Below are positions 6,528-10,566 of a DNA stretch of 10,566 nt, one piece after another (within the stretch, counting starts at the first letter, position 1; each line of letters begins with the position of its first letter). Where the stretch lies: contig UROX01000083.1 in NCBI GenBank assembly GCA_900549685.1, forward strand, positions 1-10,566. Direction: 5' to 3'. The stretch is from an uncultured Alistipes sp. (GTDB lineage Bacteria; Bacteroidota; Bacteroidia; Bacteroidales; Rikenellaceae). A program made the translations under genes and the position numbers. The notes beneath the pieces were generated by a model, which did no database searches, was not told where the DNA came from, and was given only the letters and a program-made list of their open reading frames with translations.

Positions 6528-8504
6528 ATGGAACAGGAAACTACTCAACCCAATTCTCTGCCCGAAAACGCCTACCGGGAGCTTGCTCCGGGCGAGGTGT
6601 ACAAACCCGTCATGCCGGCTTCGAGCCGGCCGCAGGAAGTGACCGTCTATTCGGTCGTGTTCGGGATCGTCATGGCGATTATCTTTTCGGCTGCCGCCGC
6701 CTATCTCGGACTCCGGGTGGGGCAGGTCTTCGAAGCGGCCATCCCCATCGCCATCATCGCCGTGGGCGTGGGCAACCTCGCCGGCCGCAGGAACATGCTC
6801 GGACAGAACGTCATCATCCAGTCCATCGGCTCCTCGTCGGGCGTGATCGTTGCCGGGGCGATCTTTACGTTGCCGGCACTCTACATTCTGGGGCTCGAAG
6901 CCCGTTTCTACCAGATTTTCCTCTCCTCGCTGTTCGGCGGGCTGTTGGGCATTCTGCTGCTGATCCCGTTCCGGAAATACTTCGTCAAGGACATGCACGG
7001 CAAATATCCTTTCCCCGAAGCGACGGCCACGACCGAAGTGCTCGTCTCCGGCGAAAAGAAGGGCAATCAGGCCAAGCTGCTGGCCGTGAGCGGACTGGTC
7101 GGCGGCCTGTACGATTTCATTGTGGGGACGTTCGGCTGGTGGACCGAGGAGATTTCGACGCGCGTCGCAGCGTGGGGCACGCTTTTGGCCGATAAGACGA
7201 AGCTGGTCTTCAAGATCAACACCGGTGCGGCCGTGCTGGGCTTGGGCTATATCGTGGGCCTCAAGTACGCGGCGTACATCTGCGCCGGTTCGTTCACCGT
7301 GTGGTTCGTGCTCATTCCTTTCATCAGCCATTTCGCCGACGGACAGACCATTGCCGTGGGCGAGGGCGTGACGACCCTGTTGCGCGACATGACGCCGGAG
7401 GAGATATTCCGTCACTATGCCCGCCATATCGGCATCGGCGGCATCGCGATGGCCGGCATCGTGGGCATCATCCGTTCGTCGAAAATCATCCGTCAGGCGT
7501 TGGGGCTGGCCGTCACCGAGCTCCGCGGGCGCAAGACGGGCGAAGAGACGGCCGAACGGACGCAGCGCGACATTTCGATGAAGACGATTCTCTCGCTGTT
7601 GATCGCTACGTTGGCCACGACTTTCTTTTTCTTTCAGTTCGGCGTGCTGGGTAACTGGTTCCACTCGGTGATCGCCATTCTGATCGTCTTCGTCATATCG
7701 TTCCTGTTCACGACCGTGGCGGCCAACGCCATAGCGATCGTCGGGACGAACCCCGTGTCGGGCATGACATTGATGACCCTGATCCTCAGTTCGATGGTGC
7801 TCGTGAGCGCCGGGCTGAGCGGAACGAGCGGCATGACCGCAGCGATGATTATCGGCGGAGTGGTCTGCACGGCCCTCTCGATGGCCGGAGCGTTCGTGAC
7901 CGACCTGAAGATCGGATACTGGCTCGGCACGACGCCCGCGAAACAGGAGGGATGGAAATTTCTGGGTACGGCCGTTTCGGCCGCGACGGTCGCCGGAGTC
8001 ATTATGATTCTCAACAAGACGTACGGTTTCGTGGGCGAGGGTGCGCTGGTCGCTCCGCAGGCCAATGCGATGGCCGCCGTTATCAAACCGTTGATGGAGG
8101 GAGGTTCGACGCCGTGGATGCTCTATTTCGCCGGAGCCGCGCTGGCTCTGATTCTGACGATGATCGGCGTCCCCGCGCTGGCTTTCGCACTGGGTATGTT
8201 CATCCCGCTGGAACTCAATACGCCGTTGCTCATCGGCGGGCTTATCAGCTGGTACGTGGGTAGCCGCAGCAAGGACGAAAAGACGAACAAGGCGCGGCGC
8301 GAACGCGGTACGCTTATCGCGTCGGGCTTCATCGCCGGCGGTGCCCTGATGGGCGTAGTGAGCGCGTTGCTCAAATATTTCGGTGCCGACTGGTTCGCCG
8401 CGGCTTGGAATGCGACAACGGGAGCCGAGGCATTGGCCGTGGCGATGTACGTGGTGCTGATCGCCTATTTCGTGTGGGACAGTTTCCGGACCGAAAAGGA
8501 GTAG
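6528..8504 (+). CDS. OPT-family oligopeptide transporter
   Basis: The 658-aa inner-membrane protein of the oligopeptide transporter (OPT/YSL) superfamily probably imports short peptides by cation coupling. About 14-16 hydrophobic segments are visible, the first at about residues 40-62 after a soluble N-terminus. GKYPFPEATATTEVL (158-172) is the conserved Y/F-P-x-x-TA motif region of bacterial OPT proteins. A charged, Arg-rich cytoplasmic loop (about 328-348) separates the two halves, as in this family. Length fits the bacterial group. Eukaryotic relatives move glutathione, tetra/pentapeptides or metal-nicotianamine complexes, so metal-chelate transport remains possible. The immediate downstream neighbour is pepT, 60 bp away on the same strand, which favours a peptide substrate. 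The start is supported by a promoter and an AAGGA just upstream. There is no signal peptide, as expected for a polytopic protein. Confidence 0.92.
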   Translation: MEQETTQPNSLPENAYRELAPGEVYKPVMPASSRPQEVTVYSVVFGIVMAIIFSAAAAYLGLRVGQVFEAAIPIAIIAVGVGNLAGRRNMLGQNVIIQSIGSSSGVIVAGAIFTLPALYILGLEARFYQIFLSSLFGGLLGILLLIPFRKYFVKDMHGKYPFPEATATTEVLVSGEKKGNQAKLLAVSGLVGGLYDFIVGTFGWWTEEISTRVAAWGTLLADKTKLVFKINTGAAVLGLGYIVGLKYAAYICAGSFTVWFVLIPFISHFADGQTIAVGEGVTTLLRDMTPEEIFRHYARHIGIGGIAMAGIVGIIRSSKIIRQALGLAVTELRGRKTGEETAERTQRDISMKTILSLLIATLATTFFFFQFGVLGNWFHSVIAILIVFVISFLFTTVAANAIAIVGTNPVSGMTLMTLILSSMVLVSAGLSGTSGMTAAMIIGGVVCTALSMAGAFVTDLKIGYWLGTTPAKQEGWKFLGTAVSAATVAGVIMILNKTYGFVGEGALVAPQANAMAAVIKPLMEGGSTPWMLYFAGAALALILTMIGVPALAFALGMFIPLELNTPLLIGGLISWYVGSRSKDEKTNKARRERGTLIASGFIAGGALMGVVSALLKYFGADWFAAAWNATTGAEALAVAMYVVLIAYFVWDSFRTEKE

Positions 8505-8516
8505 GGGCTGCGACGG

Positions 8517-8536
8517 TCCGCCCTTTGTCCGGCGGA
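8517..8536 (+). other. Small hairpin in the OPT-pepT gap
   Basis: A 6-bp inverted repeat (TCCGCC at 8517-8522, GGCGGA at 8531-8536) with an 8-nt loop lies in the 60-bp gap. No T tract follows, so it is unlikely to stop transcription fully. It may be a processing or attenuation site, or chance. I see no clear -7 element for a separate pepT promoter here, which favours an operon. Confidence 0.3.
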
Positions 8537-8564
8537 ATGTATTCGAACGATAAATCATAACGAT

Positions 8565-9782
<1,218 letters not shown>

Positions 9783-9852
9783 GCGGCGCGACGGTCGCCG
9801 GCGTTCGGAAACGGCTGCGGCCGAAGGCATGTTGTGCCGGAAGCGCGGATAA

Positions 9853-9895
9853 TTTCGGGCGGATGTTCGCAAGAGCGTCCGCCCGAAACCGTTTT
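9853..9895 (+). terminator. Intrinsic terminator after pepT
   Basis: A 16-bp stem (9853-9868 with 9873-9888, two G-U pairs) is capped by a GCAA tetraloop of the stable GNRA class. TTTT follows at 9892-9895 after a CCG interruption. It begins 70 nt past the pepT stop, so it plausibly ends the OPT-pepT transcript. Confidence 0.8.
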
Positions 9896-9980
9896 ACGGG
9901 TCAGGTCCCTGTCCGTTTCTGCCCGGAATACGAGGGTGGCGGATGTTTGTCTGCTGCGGCGTTCTGGGGCGGAGGTGTTT

Positions 9981-10027
9981 TACCCGGAGGCTTTGGGCTT
10001 GTAATGCCTTTGGAGGTAAGAAAAGCC
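9981..10027. repeat. Possible recurring intergenic element encoding YLQRHYKPKASG on the minus strand
   Basis: On the minus strand this stretch reads YLQRHYKPKASG followed directly by TAA. The bases also form a loose inverted repeat (GGCTTT at 9989-9994, AAAGCC at 10022-10027). The peptide string seems familiar to me from short hypothetical proteins in other Bacteroidales, which would make it a dispersed noncoding repeat mis-called as genes. That is memory, not verified here. Confidence 0.3.
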
Positions 10028-10151
10028 GTTCCGGATTGTCGCTTCGAGCGGGTAGCCCGGTCGGCGGAGTCCGTTCGCCGGCGGGCGGATCGGGAAATTT
10101 CGGTCCGGGACGTTTTTATCGGGTCTGTGTCCGGATGCTGTCCCGCCTCGG

Positions 10152-10177
10152 TTCCCGACGGGCCGATCTGTCGGGAA
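10152..10177. repeat. 8-bp perfect inverted repeat
   Basis: TTCCCGAC at 10152-10159 pairs exactly with GTCGGGAA at 10170-10177 across a 10-nt spacer. No T tract follows on either strand, so it is not a clear terminator. It could be a protein-binding site or an RNA hairpin. Confidence 0.45.
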
Positions 10178-10242
10178 AATTCGTTTTGCGGAGGGAAAGC
10201 GGCTGCCTTCCCGTATTCGTTTCCTCGGGGCCGTTCGGAAAA

Positions 10243-10272
10243 TTCGAAAAAAATTGAAATTTTTTATGTCTG
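10243..10272 (+). promoter_or_regulatory. Weak promoter-like pair around an A/T palindrome
   Basis: TTCG at 10243-10246 and TATGTCTG at 10265-10272 each differ by one base from the -33 (TTTG) and -7 (TAnnTTTG) elements and are 18 bp apart, close to the usual spacing. The spacer is almost entirely an A/T palindrome: AAAAAATT and AATTTTTT around GA (10248-10265). It could drive a transcript toward the right edge, or simply be a bent A-tract. Confidence 0.25.
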
Positions 10273-10439
10273 TCGTCCGGCAGCCTATGTCCCGTTCTTG
10301 GTCGTTCGTTTCAAGAGGGTTATCGCGGAGGATTTCGCGACCGTGTCGGAGCCGCGACCGATCCCTCGTTTTTCCGGCCCGAAGAAAATAGCAGAATAGG
10401 TCTCCCCCAGCGCATTGCATTCCGTTTCTCATGCATTGT

Positions 10440-10454
10440 CCGGATCGATCCGGG
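10440..10454. repeat. Palindromic 14-mer, copy 1
   Basis: CCGGATCGATCCGG (10440-10453) is a perfect palindrome. The 14-mer CGGATCGATCCGGG (10441-10454) recurs exactly at 10540-10553. Together the copies bracket an AT-rich patch, a layout that would suit binding sites for a dimeric regulator of the next gene. Confidence 0.5.
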
Positions 10455-10460
10455 AAACGA

Positions 10461-10510
10461 TGGTTTGCTTATTAATATGTTGGTATTCAGTGTTGTATTT
10501 TGAGAAACGA
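10461..10510 (+). promoter_or_regulatory. AT-rich promoter-like patch near the right edge
   Basis: This is an abrupt AT-rich stretch between the two palindromic 14-mers. It contains TTTG at 10464-10467 and TATTTTG at 10496-10502. The latter is one base short of TAnnTTTG, and the spacing is too long for a textbook promoter. Its composition and place suggest the upstream region of a gene beginning beyond the window. Confidence 0.25.
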
Positions 10511-10539
10511 CTATCCCGGGAGCCGAAGTGCCCGTCGGG

Positions 10540-10553
10540 CGGATCGATCCGGG
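10540..10553. repeat. Palindromic 14-mer, copy 2
   Basis: This is an exact second copy of CGGATCGATCCGGG, 99 bp from the first; here the perfect palindrome is 12 bp (10540-10551). It is followed by ACCATCGTT (10558-10566), the reverse complement of AACGATGGT at 10456-10464 just after copy 1. The right end of this arrangement is cut by the window. Confidence 0.5.
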
Positions 10554-10566
10554 CCAGACCATCGTT

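Larger units (their letters stand above)
9783..10566. other. Long 3' intergenic region without a convincing gene
   Basis: These 784 bp follow pepT. Reading frames of about 80-245 codons cross the region on both strands, but their products are Arg/Gly/Pro-rich, overlap each other and show no recognisable domain. I see no tRNA, rRNA, tmRNA, RNase P or SRP signature. The content I can support is the pepT terminator, a conserved-looking element near 9981-10027, inverted repeats at 10152-10177 and 10248-10265, a weak promoter-like pair at 10243-10272, and an AT-rich patch flanked by two palindromic 14-mers at the right edge. Confidence 0.55.

Noticed and set aside
10287..10391. A 34-codon Arg/Ser-rich + strand ORF downstream of the promoter-like pair
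   Set aside because: It uses TTA and TCA, which the genes from 3420 to 9782 never use, and has no ribosome binding site or recognisable motif.
9980..10432. A 150-codon minus-strand frame after pepT
   Set aside because: Arg-rich, no domain, overlapped by other frames. Only its last dozen codons looked familiar, and those fit a noncoding repeat better than a protein.

Overview
The window looks like ordinary chromosome from a GC-rich Bacteroidales bacterium; an Alistipes-like genome is my best guess. Four things point that way: a clear Bacteroidetes-type -7 element (TACCTTTG) upstream of the transporter, start regions that mostly lack strong Shine-Dalgarno sequences, a RecQ with a long extension after HRDC, and strongly GC-biased codon use. 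The genus is inference and could be wrong.

All five supported genes are on the + strand. (1) recQ, a DNA helicase gene whose extreme 5' end lies outside the window (2-2146). (2) A 467-bp gap holding a terminator-like hairpin, an AT-rich promoter-like patch and a possible 15-codon leader ORF. (3) rsmA/ksgA, the 16S rRNA dimethyladenosine methyltransferase (2614-3423). (4) A secreted GH78 alpha-L-rhamnosidase (3420-6308), whose ATG overlaps the rsmA stop as ATGA. (5) A 219-bp gap with a perfect 19-bp inverted repeat (likely terminator) and a promoter. (6) An OPT-family oligopeptide transporter (6528-8504), followed after 60 bp by pepT, peptidase T (8565-9782). (7) A strong hairpin terminator with a GCAA loop, then about 670 bp with no convincing gene. 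That stretch holds several small inverted repeats, an A/T palindrome and two copies of a 14-bp palindromic sequence.

There are two likely functional units. rsmA and the rhamnosidase gene look cotranscribed and translationally coupled, although their jobs (ribosome maturation and removal of terminal L-rhamnose in the periplasm) are unrelated. The OPT transporter and PepT make biochemical sense together: one imports short peptides and the other removes the N-terminal residue of tripeptides in the cytosol.

I found no evidence of a previously undescribed system. The most useful second looks are the rsmA/GH78 coupling, the structured 3' intergenic region, and the complete absence of TTA, CTA and TCA codons from at least the three genes from 3420 to 9782. 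That absence also explains a spurious antisense reading frame of about 6.5 kb.
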